64,000 nucleotides of DNA from Polaribacter sp. L3A8 (GCF_009796785.1 NZ_CP047026.1:1054001-1118000); one strand, 5' to 3'; shown: positions 1 through 9,133, counted from the stretch's first letter. Notes: generated by a model not told the origin, from the letters alone. A program made the numbers and translations.

Positions 1-146
1 TTAGAGATTCCTTTCATAAGCATCCTAATAATCCAAAGTCCAATAATTAAAGCAGCAAGAGCTCCTATTAATTGAAGTCCCCAGTCTCCTAAACCTGAAG
101 AAATTGAATTGTAAAAATTTTTTAAAGCTTCTGTTGTTGTTTCCAT
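1..146 (-). CDS. Small-conductance mechanosensitive channel (MscS family), N-terminal part
   Basis: Only the first 48 codons are in the window; the gene runs off the left edge. The reading starts at the ATG complementary to 144-146 and gives a short polar N-terminus (METTTEALKNFYNS) followed by one hydrophobic helix (LIGALAALIIGLWIIRMLM). This is the usual beginning of short bacterial MscS proteins, which open under membrane tension to release solutes. The call rests on this first helix only; the pore helix and beta domain lie outside the window, so another membrane protein cannot be excluded. Confidence 0.6.
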   Translation of the reverse strand, partial: METTTEALKNFYNSISSGLGDWGLQLIGALAALIIGLWIIRMLMKGIS

Positions 147-256
147 AATATTTTTTTTTAATTTTTTTGTTCTCAAAATTAAGACACTTTAATTTTTAAA
201 AAGTCACTCTATAAAAATATTTGTGATAGATTTTTAAATAAGAAAATTAGAATATG

Positions 257-264
257 TATCTTTG
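257..264 (+). promoter_or_regulatory. Bacteroidota -7 promoter box TATCTTTG
   Basis: Exact match to the TAnnTTTG -7 element of the primary Bacteroidota sigma factor, 17 bases before the ATG of the small Cys-rich membrane protein. No clear -33 TTTG stands at the expected distance. Confidence 0.5.
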
Positions 265-281
265 TAATACAATTATTTTTT

Positions 282-485
282 ATGAAATTATTATTTATAA
301 CTATAGGTTTATTAGCACTTGGCGTTGCTGGAATCGCTATTAAAATTTGGGCAAAAAAAGATGGTAAATTTGCAGGTACTTGTGCAAGTCAAAACCCAAT
401 GTTAAATAAAACAGGGGAGTCTTGTGGCTTTTGCGGAAAATCTCCTGAACAGTTTGAATCTTGTGCTGAACCACAACATAATTAA
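282..485 (+). CDS. Small single-pass membrane protein with C-terminal cysteines
   Basis: A 67-residue protein. Residues about 3-24 form one hydrophobic helix, so it is probably anchored in the inner membrane. The tail carries five cysteines (one in FAGTCASQ, then SCGFCGKSPEQFESC), a CxxC-type arrangement that could bind metal or form disulfides. Small proteins of this look are common in flavobacteria, but I know no function. It has its own -7 box and is followed 15 bases later by a glycosyltransferase gene on the same strand, so the two may be cotranscribed. Confidence 0.7.
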   Translation: MKLLFITIGLLALGVAGIAIKIWAKKDGKFAGTCASQNPMLNKTGESCGFCGKSPEQFESCAEPQHN

Positions 486-500
486 TTCCTTTTTTTCTGA

Positions 501-1604
501 ATGATTTTATCTGTACTCTTCTACTTATTTGTAGTCTTTACAGGAATTCAACTTACCTATTATTTTGTTTTTTCTTCATTTTTATTTGAAACTAAAAAAG
601 ATAAAAAAAAAGGTCTTGATATTCCTATTTCTGTAATTATTTGCGCAAAAAATGAAGCTGAAAATCTACAAAAATTTTTACCTTCTATTTTAAATCAAGA
701 ATATCCTAATTTCGAAGTTATTTTAATTGATGATGCCTCTTCTGATGAAACTTCAGAAATAATGTTATCATTTAAAGAGAAACACAGTAATATTAAAATT
801 ATTAGTGTAGAAAACATTGAAGCTTTTTGGGGAAATAAAAAATATGCACTTACTTTAGGTATTAAAGCTGCAAAAAACGAGCATCTATTATTTACAGATG
901 CAGATTGCAAACCAGTATCTAAATATTGGATTTCTGAAATGTCTCAAAATTTCACTAAAGAAAAAACCATTATTTTAGGATATGGCAAATATAAAAAGGA
1001 AAAATCATTAGTAAACCTTTTTGTACGTTTCGAAACGTTGTTAACAGCCGTTCAGTATTTTAGTTACGCAAAATTAGGTGCCCCTTATATGGGGGTTGGT
1101 AGAAACTTGGCTTATCATAGATCAGAATTTTTTAATGTAAAAGGTTTTATAAACCACATGCATATTAAATCTGGAGATGATGATTTATTTATTCAAGATG
1201 CTGCTACCAAAGAAAACACCACCTTTTCAATTTCTAAAAAAAGTTTTACAGAATCATTAGCTCCAGAAAGTTTCACGGAGTGGTTTCAACAAAAAAGGAG
1301 ACATATTTCTACAGCTAAACATTATAAAACGCAACACAAATTATTTTTAGGGTTGTTCTTTATTAGTAAAGTGTTCTTTTACCTTTTAGCAATTCCTTTA
1401 TTTTTCTTGTATTCTTGGCAAATTATATTGCCCATATTTTTAACCTATTATTTAGTGCAATTTATTGTGATAGGCTTTTCTTCAAAAAAATTAAAAGAAC
1501 CTACCATTACTTATTTCTTACCTTTTTTAGAAATAGGCTTGCTAATTTTCCAATTTTCGATATTTATCACTAATTTGTCTTCAAAACCAAATCATTGGAA
1601 ATAA
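501..1604 (+). CDS. Family 2 glycosyltransferase, membrane-anchored
   Basis: A 367-residue GT-A fold glycosyltransferase. Residues 43-82 carry the nucleotide-sugar binding start (SVIICAKNEAENL, then LIDDASSD), DAD at 133-135 is the metal-binding DxD motif, and QKRRH after FTEWF resembles the QxxRW acceptor-site motif of processive GT2 enzymes. There is one N-terminal membrane helix and about three at the C-terminus, so catalysis is on the cytoplasmic face. The sugar and acceptor cannot be told; a lipid or surface polysaccharide is likely. Its last 10 bases overlap the sigma-factor gene that follows. Confidence 0.88.
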   Translation: MILSVLFYLFVVFTGIQLTYYFVFSSFLFETKKDKKKGLDIPISVIICAKNEAENLQKFLPSILNQEYPNFEVILIDDASSDETSEIMLSFKEKHSNIKIISVENIEAFWGNKKYALTLGIKAAKNEHLLFTDADCKPVSKYWISEMSQNFTKEKTIILGYGKYKKEKSLVNLFVRFETLLTAVQYFSYAKLGAPYMGVGRNLAYHRSEFFNVKGFINHMHIKSGDDDLFIQDAATKENTTFSISKKSFTESLAPESFTEWFQQKRRHISTAKHYKTQHKLFLGLFFISKVFFYLLAIPLFFLYSWQIILPIFLTYYLVQFIVIGFSSKKLKEPTITYFLPFLEIGLLIFQFSIFITNLSSKPNHWK

Positions 1605-2158
1605 AGGATCCTAAACTTGAAATAAACATATCTAAAGCTAAAGGCGGCAATCAATCTGCATTTAGGTATCTATTAGATACTTTTTGGTCTGCTGTTTATA
1701 ATTATCAATTAAAACGTACACAAAGCGAAAACGAGGCAGAAGATATTACAATTCAAACCTTTTCTAAAGCCTTTGATAAAATTAATACTTTTGATGAAAA
1801 ATATGTTTTTAAGACTTGGTTAATTGCTATTTCTAAGAATGTTCATATCGATTTATTACGAAAAAAAAATATTTCTATCGCTGCAGATACATCTAAAGAG
1901 CAAGAAGAAAAAGCTTATTTAGTGGTTGATGAAAGCCCTACACCTGAAGACAAAATTATTACCGAACAAAATTTAGCAAAATTGTTAAGAGACATCAAAC
2001 AATTAAAACCTAAATACCAAGAAGTTATTCAGTTGCGTTATTTTCAAGAATTATCTTACAAAGAAATTTCAGAACAAATTAACGAACCTATGAATAATGT
2101 AAAAGTAAAATTATTACGAGCAAAAAAATTATTAGCAGAGATCATTAAAAAATCTTAA
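1595..2158 (+). CDS. ECF-type RNA polymerase sigma factor
   Basis: A 187-residue sigma-70 family protein. Region 2 (about residues 20-95) includes NEAEDITIQTFSKAF and FKTWLIAISKN; region 4 (about 130-183) has a helix-turn-helix reading YQEVIQLRYFQELSYKEIS. No region 3 is present, as expected for the extracytoplasmic-function class. The start is a TTG inside the end of the glycosyltransferase gene; an in-frame stop at 1571-1573 leaves no ATG upstream. No anti-sigma gene follows: the next gene, 3 bases later, is a transporter. Signal and regulon are unknown. Confidence 0.88.
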   Translation: MEIKDPKLEINISKAKGGNQSAFRYLLDTFWSAVYNYQLKRTQSENEAEDITIQTFSKAFDKINTFDEKYVFKTWLIAISKNVHIDLLRKKNISIAADTSKEQEEKAYLVVDESPTPEDKIITEQNLAKLLRDIKQLKPKYQEVIQLRYFQELSYKEISEQINEPMNNVKVKLLRAKKLLAEIIKKS

Positions 2159-2161
2159 GCT

Positions 2162-3397
2162 ATGAAAAAATCCTTCTTACACTCTTTAGGACCAGGGTTA
2201 TTATTTGCAGGCGCTGCTATAGGTGTTTCTCATTTAGTACAGTCTACTAGAGCTGGGGCAGAATTTGGCTTTGGTTTACTATGGGCATTGTTACTGGTAC
2301 ATATATTTAAATATCCTTTTTTTCAATTTGGACCACGTTATGCCGCTGCAACAGGAGAAACCCTACTAGAAGGTTATAAAAAATTAGGCAAAGGGGTTTT
2401 AATTGCATATTACATTCTAAATTTTGCTACAATGTTTACCATACAAGCTGCTGTAACGATTGTTACTGCAGGTTTGGCATCACAACTTTTTGGAATTACA
2501 GACGACTTAGTTTTATGGGCTACACTAATTATGTTTATCAGTTTAATATTTTTAGTGGTTGGTAAATATAAATTGTTAGATAATTTAATGAAAATCGTTA
2601 TCATTATTTTAACCATTAGTACCATTCTAGCGGTAAATATTGCCCTTTTTAATACAAACGATACTTTTGATGTTACTCAGATTATACCATCTGGAGCCGT
2701 AGAGCTTACTTTTTTAATTGCTTTTTTAGGATGGATGCCAGCACCATTAGATGTTTCTATTTGGCATTCTATTTGGTCAGTAGAAAAAGACAAAACCAAC
2801 GTTATAAAAACAAAAAGAACCGCTGCAGTTTTCGATTTTAATTTAGGGTATATTGCTACCTTATTTTTAGGAATTTGTTTTGTTCTTTTAGGGGCTCTTG
2901 TGATGTATAAATCTGGAGAAACTTTTTCTAATAAAGGAGGTGTTTTTGCATCTCAATTGATTTATTTATATACAAAAAACTTAGGTGAGTTCTCTTACCT
3001 ATTTATTGCTATTGCTGCTTTTACAACCATGTTTAGCACCACGATTACAACAATGGACGCATCACCTAGAGCAATGAACAGAACTACAAAAATATTATTT
3101 AATAAGCAGTTAAAATATGGGTATTGGTTTTGGATTCTCTTCTTATTTGCTGGTACTTTTTTAATCTTAAAATATTTTATGGAGGATATGGGTTTACTTA
3201 TAAAAATAGCCACTATTTTATCCTTTTTAACAGCTCCTTTTTACGCCATTTTAAACTACAAATTAATTACAGGTAAACATACTCCTAAAGAACATCAACC
3301 AGGTATTTATTTAAGAATCTTAAGTATTGTTGGTATTGTCTTCTTAATCGGATTTAGTATTTGGTTTTTAAGCAGTATTTCAAACTTTTCTTCGTAA
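2162..3397 (+). CDS. Divergent Nramp-family membrane transporter
   Basis: A 411-residue protein with about 11 hydrophobic helices and the Nramp start GPGLLFAGAAIG. Nramp proteins import divalent metals with protons. In helix 1 the metal-binding DPGN motif is replaced by GVSH (residues 21-24), and helix 6 reads GWMPAPLDVSIW, keeping MP but not the usual MPH. It therefore belongs to the divergent Nramp-related group common in Bacteroidota; substrate (Mn, Fe, Mg or other) is uncertain. The gene follows the sigma factor by 3 bases and is probably in the same transcript. Confidence 0.8.
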   Translation: MKKSFLHSLGPGLLFAGAAIGVSHLVQSTRAGAEFGFGLLWALLLVHIFKYPFFQFGPRYAAATGETLLEGYKKLGKGVLIAYYILNFATMFTIQAAVTIVTAGLASQLFGITDDLVLWATLIMFISLIFLVVGKYKLLDNLMKIVIIILTISTILAVNIALFNTNDTFDVTQIIPSGAVELTFLIAFLGWMPAPLDVSIWHSIWSVEKDKTNVIKTKRTAAVFDFNLGYIATLFLGICFVLLGALVMYKSGETFSNKGGVFASQLIYLYTKNLGEFSYLFIAIAAFTTMFSTTITTMDASPRAMNRTTKILFNKQLKYGYWFWILFLFAGTFLILKYFMEDMGLLIKIATILSFLTAPFYAILNYKLITGKHTPKEHQPGIYLRILSIVGIVFLIGFSIWFLSSISNFSS

Positions 3398-3402
3398 ATT
3401 TG
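3395..3402 (+). promoter_or_regulatory. Bacteroidota -7 box TAAATTTG for lipA
   Basis: Exact TAnnTTTG element whose first three bases are the TAA stop codon of the Nramp-like gene, 20 bases before the lipA start. It would give lipA its own promoter inside the end of the upstream gene. Confidence 0.45.
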
Positions 3403-3422
3403 TATTTCAATTTAGAAATAAA

Positions 3423-4292
3423 ATGGCAATAGAATCTGTAATACTTCCAGAAAAACAAAAAAAACCCAAATGGCTACGTGTAAAATTACCTGTGGGTAAA
3501 AAATACACAGAATTAAGGTCTTTGGTAGATAAATATAAACTGAATACCATTTGTACAAGTGGAAGCTGTCCTAACATGGGAGAATGTTGGGGAGAAGGAA
3601 CTGCTACATTTATGATCTTAGGAAATATCTGTACACGTTCTTGTGGTTTTTGTGGTGTAAAAACCGGAAGACCAGAAACCGTAGAATGGGATGAGCCAGA
3701 AAAAGTAGCCCGTTCTATAAAATTAATGAGCATAAAACATGCCGTTATAACTTCTGTAGATAGAGACGATCTAAAAGATGGTGGGTCTATTATTTGGGCA
3801 GAAACTGTGGATGCAATTCGTAGAGCAAACCCTAAAACAACTTTAGAAACTCTAATTCCAGATTTTCAAGGTAACACTAAACAAATAGATAGAGTTATAG
3901 AAGTGCATCCAGAAGTTGTTTCTCATAACATGGAAACTGTTAGAAGATTAAGTAGAGAAGTTAGAATTCAGGCAAAGTACGATAGAAGTTTAGGTGTATT
4001 AAAATACTTAAAAGAAAAAGGAATGCGTACTAAAACTGGTTTAATGCTTGGTTTAGGTGAAAAGGAAGAAGAAGTGATACAAACTATGAAAGATTTACGT
4101 GCAGTAAATTGTGATATTATTACAATTGGTCAGTATTTACAACCTTCTAAAAAACATTTACCTGTAAAAGAATTTATTACTCCAGATCAATTTAAAAAAT
4201 ACGAAACTTTAGGCTTAGAAATGGGCTTTATGTATGTAGAAAGTGGTGCGTTAGTTCGTTCTTCTTATAAAGCACATAAACATGCAGTATAA
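3423..4292 (+). CDS. lipA: Lipoyl synthase
   Basis: A 289-residue radical-SAM enzyme that inserts two sulfurs into protein-bound octanoyl groups to make lipoyl cofactors for pyruvate and 2-oxoglutarate dehydrogenases and glycine cleavage. The auxiliary cluster cysteines are C44, C49 and C55 (CTSGSCPNMGECW) and the radical-SAM cluster is CTRSCGFC at 70-77. The C-terminal RSSY, which ligates the auxiliary cluster, is present in LVRSSYKAH. Length is normal for LipA. No lipB is adjacent. A hairpin terminator lies about 70 bases after the stop. Confidence 0.96.
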   Translation: MAIESVILPEKQKKPKWLRVKLPVGKKYTELRSLVDKYKLNTICTSGSCPNMGECWGEGTATFMILGNICTRSCGFCGVKTGRPETVEWDEPEKVARSIKLMSIKHAVITSVDRDDLKDGGSIIWAETVDAIRRANPKTTLETLIPDFQGNTKQIDRVIEVHPEVVSHNMETVRRLSREVRIQAKYDRSLGVLKYLKEKGMRTKTGLMLGLGEKEEEVIQTMKDLRAVNCDIITIGQYLQPSKKHLPVKEFITPDQFKKYETLGLEMGFMYVESGALVRSSYKAHKHAV

Positions 4293-4359
4293 CCCTTTTT
4301 AGTTGATAAAATTTTAGCTAAAAAATTAACATATCGGCATTAAAAAACAATAAAATACA

Positions 4360-4387
4360 ACGATTCTCAATAGAGGGTCGTTTTTTT
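4360..4387 (+). terminator. Intrinsic terminator after lipA
   Basis: ACGATTCTC pairs with GAGGGTCGT (two G-T pairs) across an AATA loop, followed directly by a T run. Points along the plus strand and ends the lipA transcript. Confidence 0.65.
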
Positions 4388-4439
4388 ATTAAACAACTAT
4401 AAAATGGTTAATAAATTATCATATTTATATTACCTATTT

Positions 4440-4447
4440 TATCTTTG
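4440..4447 (+). promoter_or_regulatory. -7 box TATCTTTG before a short transcription unit
   Basis: Exact TAnnTTTG box in the gap between lipA and pheT, about 66 bases before a strong hairpin terminator. With that terminator it outlines a transcript of roughly 90-100 bases. No clear -33 element. Confidence 0.4.
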
Positions 4448-4454
4448 CAGCCTA

Positions 4455-4546
4455 CTTGAAAAGGCAAATTAAGAGCAACTTTTAATACTGCATTTATGCA
4501 TGAATTATTTATAAAAAAACCATCTCAAATGAGATGGTTTTTTTAT
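4455..4546 (+). ncRNA. Candidate short RNA or 19-residue peptide gene between lipA and pheT
   Basis: The stretch is bounded by a TATCTTTG -7 box and a 14-bp perfect hairpin with a T run. It contains an ATG at 4496 opening a 19-codon frame (MHELFIKKPSQMRWFFYNF) that ends with TAA at 4553-4555, just past the hairpin. Part of that peptide is encoded by the terminator arms, so the frame may be accidental. I do not recognise an RNA family. Calling it an RNA gene is inference from promoter and terminator spacing. Confidence 0.3.
4513..4544. terminator. Bidirectional terminator, lipA-side unit and pheT
   Basis: A 14-bp perfect inverted repeat (AAAAAAACCATCTC, loop AAAT, GAGATGGTTTTTTT). A-rich and T-rich ends make it usable from both strands; it lies 32 bases past the pheT stop. 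Confidence 0.8.
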
Positions 4547-4575
4547 AACTTTTAATGATAAGAATTGCTTTAAAT

Positions 4576-7002
4576 TTATCTTAAAACAGCGTCTAAATTC
4601 TTTTCGAAAGATTGCTGTAGTTTTTGCATAATCTTATCTATTTGTTTGTCTGCCAAAGTTTTTGTTTCGTCTTGTAATAAGAAACTAACTGCATACGATT
4701 TTTTGCCTTCAGGTAATTTATCACCTTCATAAACATCAAATAAATCTACCTCTTTTAATAGTTTTCTTTCAGATTGAAAAGCCAAATTATAAACCTCATT
4801 AAATGCAACTTTAGTATCTAATAATAATGCTAAATCACGTTTTACAGCCGGGAATTTAGAGTTTTCACTTACTTTAATGTTCTTGTTACCTACTAACGTT
4901 AAAATAGTATCCCAATTAAAATCAGCAAATAAAACCTCTTGTTTAATTCCGAATTCTTTTAAAACCGCACCTTTAACAACACCAAATTCTACTAATTTTA
5001 TTTTTCCTAATCCTAAAGAAATTCCTTCAGAAAAAATATCTTCTTTTGTTGGTGAAGACTTTACTTTATCAATTCCTAATCTACCTAATAAAGAAGTTAT
5101 AATACCTTTTAAATAAAAGAAATCAGAAGTTTTACTAGCAACACTCCAACTTTCTTTTGTTCTATTTCCGGTAACAAAAAGAGTTAAATGTTTATTCTCT
5201 TCATACTTTTCTCCATATTTATGATATGTTTTACCAAACTCATAAAACTGTAAAGAATTGTTTTTTCTATTGATGTTGTATGCTACAGATTCTAAACCAC
5301 TAAATAATAAAGACTGACGTAATACTTTTAAATCGTTACTTAACGGATTTAACATCGCTACGTTGGCTTCTTCATTAATATTCTCTGACAACGCAGTGTA
5401 TTCTGGTTTTGTTAAAGAATTTGCCATAGTTTCATTAAAACCTAAAGCACTTAATTGGTTTGCAATAACGTTTTCTATCTTTGTTTCTTTGTTAGAATCA
5501 AAAGAAATTGACGTATTTAATTTATGAGAAAATTCAATATTATTGTAACCATAAACTCTTAAGATCTCTTCTATAATATCTGCTTCACGCTGAACATCTG
5601 TTCTATAAGAAGGAATTGTTAATCCTAAACCTCCGTTAGTTTCACTGTTTATTTTAATTTCTAAAGAAGCTAAAATATTTTTAATTGTTTCTTTTGGAAT
5701 CTCCTGCCCTATTAATCTATAAACATGCTCGTAAGACAAAAACACTTGAAAATCTTCTATTTTAACTGGATAAAAATCTGAAACATCAGATGCCAATTTA
5801 CCACCTGCATATTCTTCTATTAATAAAGCAGCTCTTTTTAAAGCATACTCTGTAGTATTAATATCGATACCACGCTCAAAACGGAAAGATGCATCTGTAT
5901 TTAAACCATGTCTTTTAGCCGTTTTACGAACGCTGACAGGATTAAAATAAGCACTTTCTAAAAAGATAGAAGTTGTATTGTTTGTAACACCAGATTTTAA
6001 ACCTCCAAAAACACCACCTATACAAAGCGGATTAGAATCTGCATCACAAATCATAATATCTTCTGATGATAATTCTCTTTCAACTTCATCTAAAGTGGTA
6101 AACTTTGTACCTTGCGCTAAGGTTTTTACCAAAATTTTATTCCCTTTTATTTTCTGAGCATCAAAAGCGTGTAAAGGTTGCCCTAGTTCGTGCAACACAT
6201 AATTTGTAATATCTACAATGTTATTTTTAGGTGTTAAACCAATCGCTTTTAATCTATTTTGTATCCATTCTGGAGAATCTTTTACCTCTACATCTGTAAT
6301 GGTAATTCCACAATAACGAGGAACTAATTCTTTATTTTCTACTTCTACATCTACACGAAGTGTTCTTTCATCTACATGAAAATTACTAACAGAAGGAGAT
6401 ATCAATTCTAATTTAAGATCTTTTTGAATTAATCCGGCACGTAAATCTCTTGCTACACCAAAATGGCTCATTGCATCAGATCTATTAGGTGTTAACCCAA
6501 TTTCGAAAATATAATCTGTTTCAATTTTAAAAACTTCTGCAGCTGGTGTTCCTACTTTTAATTTTTTATCTAAAACAAGAATTCCATCATGACCTTTACC
6601 TAAACCTAATTCGTCTTCGGCACAAATCATTCCATGACTTTCTTCTCCTCTAATTTTTCCTTTCTTAATTTTAAAACCATCACCTTTATCGTCATATAAA
6701 GTAGTTCCAATAGTAGCTACAGGTACTTTTTGTCCTGCTGCAACATTAGGTGCACCACAAACAATTTGTACAGGCTCTCCAGAACCTAAATCTACAGTAG
6801 TAACTTTTAGTCTATCTGCGTTTGGGTGTTGTATACAAGTTAATACTTTACCTACAACAATTCCTTTTAAACTTCCTTTAATCGATTCTTTGGTTTCAAT
6901 TCCTTCCACCTCTAATCCTAAATCGGTTAACAATTCTCCTGTTTTAATAGGTTCCCAATCTACCTGTAAAAATTGTTGTAACCAATTGTATGATATTTTC
7001 AT
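4576..7002 (-). CDS. pheT: Phenylalanine--tRNA ligase beta subunit
   Basis: 808 residues, normal for PheT, which with PheS (not in the window) charges tRNA-Phe. From the N-terminus it has the start MKISYNWLQQFL, an EMAP-type tRNA-binding domain (about 40-150), the B3/B4 editing region, B5 domain (DVQREADIIEEILRVYGY) and a C-terminal FDX-ACB anticodon-binding domain with KFPAVKRDLALLL. The frame is open 9 codons further upstream, but the -7 box at 7034-7027 puts the transcription start near 7020, so the ATG at 7002 is preferred. It stands alone, divergent from the next gene. Confidence 0.96.
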   Translation of the reverse strand: MKISYNWLQQFLQVDWEPIKTGELLTDLGLEVEGIETKESIKGSLKGIVVGKVLTCIQHPNADRLKVTTVDLGSGEPVQIVCGAPNVAAGQKVPVATIGTTLYDDKGDGFKIKKGKIRGEESHGMICAEDELGLGKGHDGILVLDKKLKVGTPAAEVFKIETDYIFEIGLTPNRSDAMSHFGVARDLRAGLIQKDLKLELISPSVSNFHVDERTLRVDVEVENKELVPRYCGITITDVEVKDSPEWIQNRLKAIGLTPKNNIVDITNYVLHELGQPLHAFDAQKIKGNKILVKTLAQGTKFTTLDEVERELSSEDIMICDADSNPLCIGGVFGGLKSGVTNNTTSIFLESAYFNPVSVRKTAKRHGLNTDASFRFERGIDINTTEYALKRAALLIEEYAGGKLASDVSDFYPVKIEDFQVFLSYEHVYRLIGQEIPKETIKNILASLEIKINSETNGGLGLTIPSYRTDVQREADIIEEILRVYGYNNIEFSHKLNTSISFDSNKETKIENVIANQLSALGFNETMANSLTKPEYTALSENINEEANVAMLNPLSNDLKVLRQSLLFSGLESVAYNINRKNNSLQFYEFGKTYHKYGEKYEENKHLTLFVTGNRTKESWSVASKTSDFFYLKGIITSLLGRLGIDKVKSSPTKEDIFSEGISLGLGKIKLVEFGVVKGAVLKEFGIKQEVLFADFNWDTILTLVGNKNIKVSENSKFPAVKRDLALLLDTKVAFNEVYNLAFQSERKLLKEVDLFDVYEGDKLPEGKKSYAVSFLLQDETKTLADKQIDKIMQKLQQSFEKNLDAVLR

Positions 7003-7026
7003 GTTCTTCTCTAGGTTTGTTAGCTG

Positions 7027-7034
7027 CAAATTTA
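7027..7034 (-). promoter_or_regulatory. -7 box TAAATTTG for pheT
   Basis: Reads TAAATTTG on the minus strand, 25 bases upstream of the chosen pheT ATG. It overlaps the alternative upstream start and so argues against it. Confidence 0.5.
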
Positions 7035-7106
7035 CTTAAAATCTCGTTTTTATTATCCTTTTTCATTTTAAAAACGAAAAAATATTTTTAACAATTTTAA
7101 AATAAA

Positions 7107-7114
7107 TACCTTTG
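7107..7114 (+). promoter_or_regulatory. -7 box TACCTTTG for the LtaS-like gene
   Basis: Exact TAnnTTTG match 18 bases before the ATG at 7133, in the divergent gap with pheT. Confidence 0.5.
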
Positions 7115-7132
7115 TACTCTTAATCATTAATA

Positions 7133-9133
7133 ATGTTACAGAAAATACCGAATTACATCAAATACATTTTTACAAATGTTTTATTTTTATTTCTATATAT
7201 CCTTTTTTTTAGAATTCTTTTTTATCAGTTTTTTGCCCAATTAGACCAAGTTTCTTCTTCTGAAATTCAAAAAGCATTTTGGTTAGGTATTCGTTTTGAT
7301 TTAAAGTTGGCTGTACTTACTTTTTTCCCTTTAGCAGGTTTAATTTTAATTGTTAATTATCAATTTTTTAAAAAGAAAATTTACAAAAAAATTGCAAACC
7401 TTTATTTAATTTTAAGTTATTTAATACTAACATTATTTTTTCTTTTTGATTTTGGCTATTATGATTATTTAAGTATCCGATTAGATGCTTCTTCACTTCG
7501 TTTTCTAAGCGATTTAAAAATATCTAGTCAGGTTTTAGTTGAAAGTTATCCTATTTATAAAGGAATTTTAGGGTTGTTATTGCTTTGTTTTATTATTTAC
7601 AAATTATCAAAATTTATATATAGCGCTTATACAAATCAGACAAACATCCTTTCTAAAAAAATTAAAACGATCTATTTTATTAGTACTGTTTTGCTTTTAT
7701 CTTACGGAATTTACAGCAGCATAACTCATTATCCTTTACGTTGGAGTCAAGCTTTTTTTTCTAAAAAAAACCAAGTAAATCAATTTGCTTTAAATCCGGT
7801 TTTATACTTTTTTGATAGTTTTGCTTATCGTAATGAAGGTATAGACATGAAAACATTTAAGGACTATTACCCTGTAATGGCCAACTATTTAAACCTACCT
7901 AAAGACCACGTATCCTTTGAAAGAAAGGTTGTTTTTGATGCTACTTATACTAAAAAACCAAATGTAGTAATTGTAATGATGGAATCTGTTGGTGTGAAAC
8001 CAATGAGTTATTTTGGAAGCCCTATTAGTAGTACTCCAAAAATGGATTCTATTATTAAAAAAAGTTTGGTTTTTTCTAACTTCTATGTTCATAAATCTGG
8101 AACAGCACCTAGTGTTTTTGCAAGTGTTACTGGTCTACCAGATATAGATGGTGTAAGAACCGCTTCTAGAAACCCATTAATTCAGGACCAACGTATTATT
8201 TTTGATCAATTTAAAGGATATGAAAAACTGTACTTTTTAGGCGGAAGTGCCAATTGGGCAAATATTAGAAGTGTTTTTCAATCGAACATAAAAGGCTTAA
8301 AAATATTTGAAGAAGGAAGTTACAACACAGAAAAAAGAGCAGACGTTTGGGGAATAGATGATTATGAATTATTTAAAGAATCTAATAAAAAATTAGAGAA
8401 ATTAACTAAAGAAAATAAACCGTTTATAGCCTACATACAAACTGCATCTAACCACATGCCTTTTACAGTGCCTGATGTACAAGAAAGTTATAAACCTTTA
8501 AATAAAAAAGAGGTTAGTGATGCCTTGTTAGAAAAATCTGGTTTTAAATCTATAGCACAATTAAATGCTTTAAGGTATTTAGATTTTAATATTGGAAAAT
8601 TCTTAGAGAGAGCTAAAGAATCTGGTTATTATGACAATACAATTTTTGCTTTTTTTGGCGATCATAATACAGCCATGAAAAGAACAGAGAATTTTACCAA
8701 AGAGTACGATTTAAACATTCAATTACAACATGTACCTTTCTTTATAAATGCACCTAAATTTGTTAAAACAGGTACAATGACTAAGAATGGAAAATTAATA
8801 GATTTGTTTCCAACCATTGCTAGTTTAGCTAAAGTAAATCATACAAATTATACTCTTGGTAATAATTTACTAGATTCTCTTCCTAAAAAAACAGCTTCTT
8901 TTGTTTATCTTAAAAGTAAAGGAGAACCTACTGTTGGTTTAATTCAAGATAGCTTATATTACTCTAAAACCAATATTAGTAAAACAACTGGTTTGTATAA
9001 TTTAAATACTAAAGAGGTAAAAGATATAAAAAATGAATATCCTAGTAAGGCAAAGAAAATGGATAGCTTATTAACTGCCTATTACCACGCTACAAAATAT
9101 TTATACTTAAATAATAAAAAAAAGAAACAGTAA
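7133..9133 (+). CDS. LtaS/OpgB-type sulfatase-fold phosphoglycerol transferase
   Basis: A 666-residue protein with about five N-terminal membrane helices (first ~200 residues) and a large exported catalytic domain of the alkaline phosphatase superfamily. VVIVMMESVG supplies a metal-binding Glu, KSGTAPS holds the likely nucleophilic Thr324, and FFGDHNT is the C-terminal metal site. Relatives move phosphoglycerol or phosphoethanolamine groups onto envelope polymers. Gram-negative flavobacteria do not make lipoteichoic acid, so the acceptor here is unknown. The gene is a single unit with its own -7 box and a hairpin after it. Confidence 0.85.
   Translation: MLQKIPNYIKYIFTNVLFLFLYILFFRILFYQFFAQLDQVSSSEIQKAFWLGIRFDLKLAVLTFFPLAGLILIVNYQFFKKKIYKKIANLYLILSYLILTLFFLFDFGYYDYLSIRLDASSLRFLSDLKISSQVLVESYPIYKGILGLLLLCFIIYKLSKFIYSAYTNQTNILSKKIKTIYFISTVLLLSYGIYSSITHYPLRWSQAFFSKKNQVNQFALNPVLYFFDSFAYRNEGIDMKTFKDYYPVMANYLNLPKDHVSFERKVVFDATYTKKPNVVIVMMESVGVKPMSYFGSPISSTPKMDSIIKKSLVFSNFYVHKSGTAPSVFASVTGLPDIDGVRTASRNPLIQDQRIIFDQFKGYEKLYFLGGSANWANIRSVFQSNIKGLKIFEEGSYNTEKRADVWGIDDYELFKESNKKLEKLTKENKPFIAYIQTASNHMPFTVPDVQESYKPLNKKEVSDALLEKSGFKSIAQLNALRYLDFNIGKFLERAKESGYYDNTIFAFFGDHNTAMKRTENFTKEYDLNIQLQHVPFFINAPKFVKTGTMTKNGKLIDLFPTIASLAKVNHTNYTLGNNLLDSLPKKTASFVYLKSKGEPTVGLIQDSLYYSKTNISKTTGLYNLNTKEVKDIKNEYPSKAKKMDSLLTAYYHATKYLYLNNKKKKQ

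Noticed and set aside
3407..3733. 108-codon minus-strand frame inside lipA
   Set aside because: Antisense shadow of a well-conserved gene with the sense frame clearly coding.
7003..7029. Upstream start for pheT at 7029
   Set aside because: The -7 box at 7034-7027 overlaps it and the family starts at MKISYNWL.
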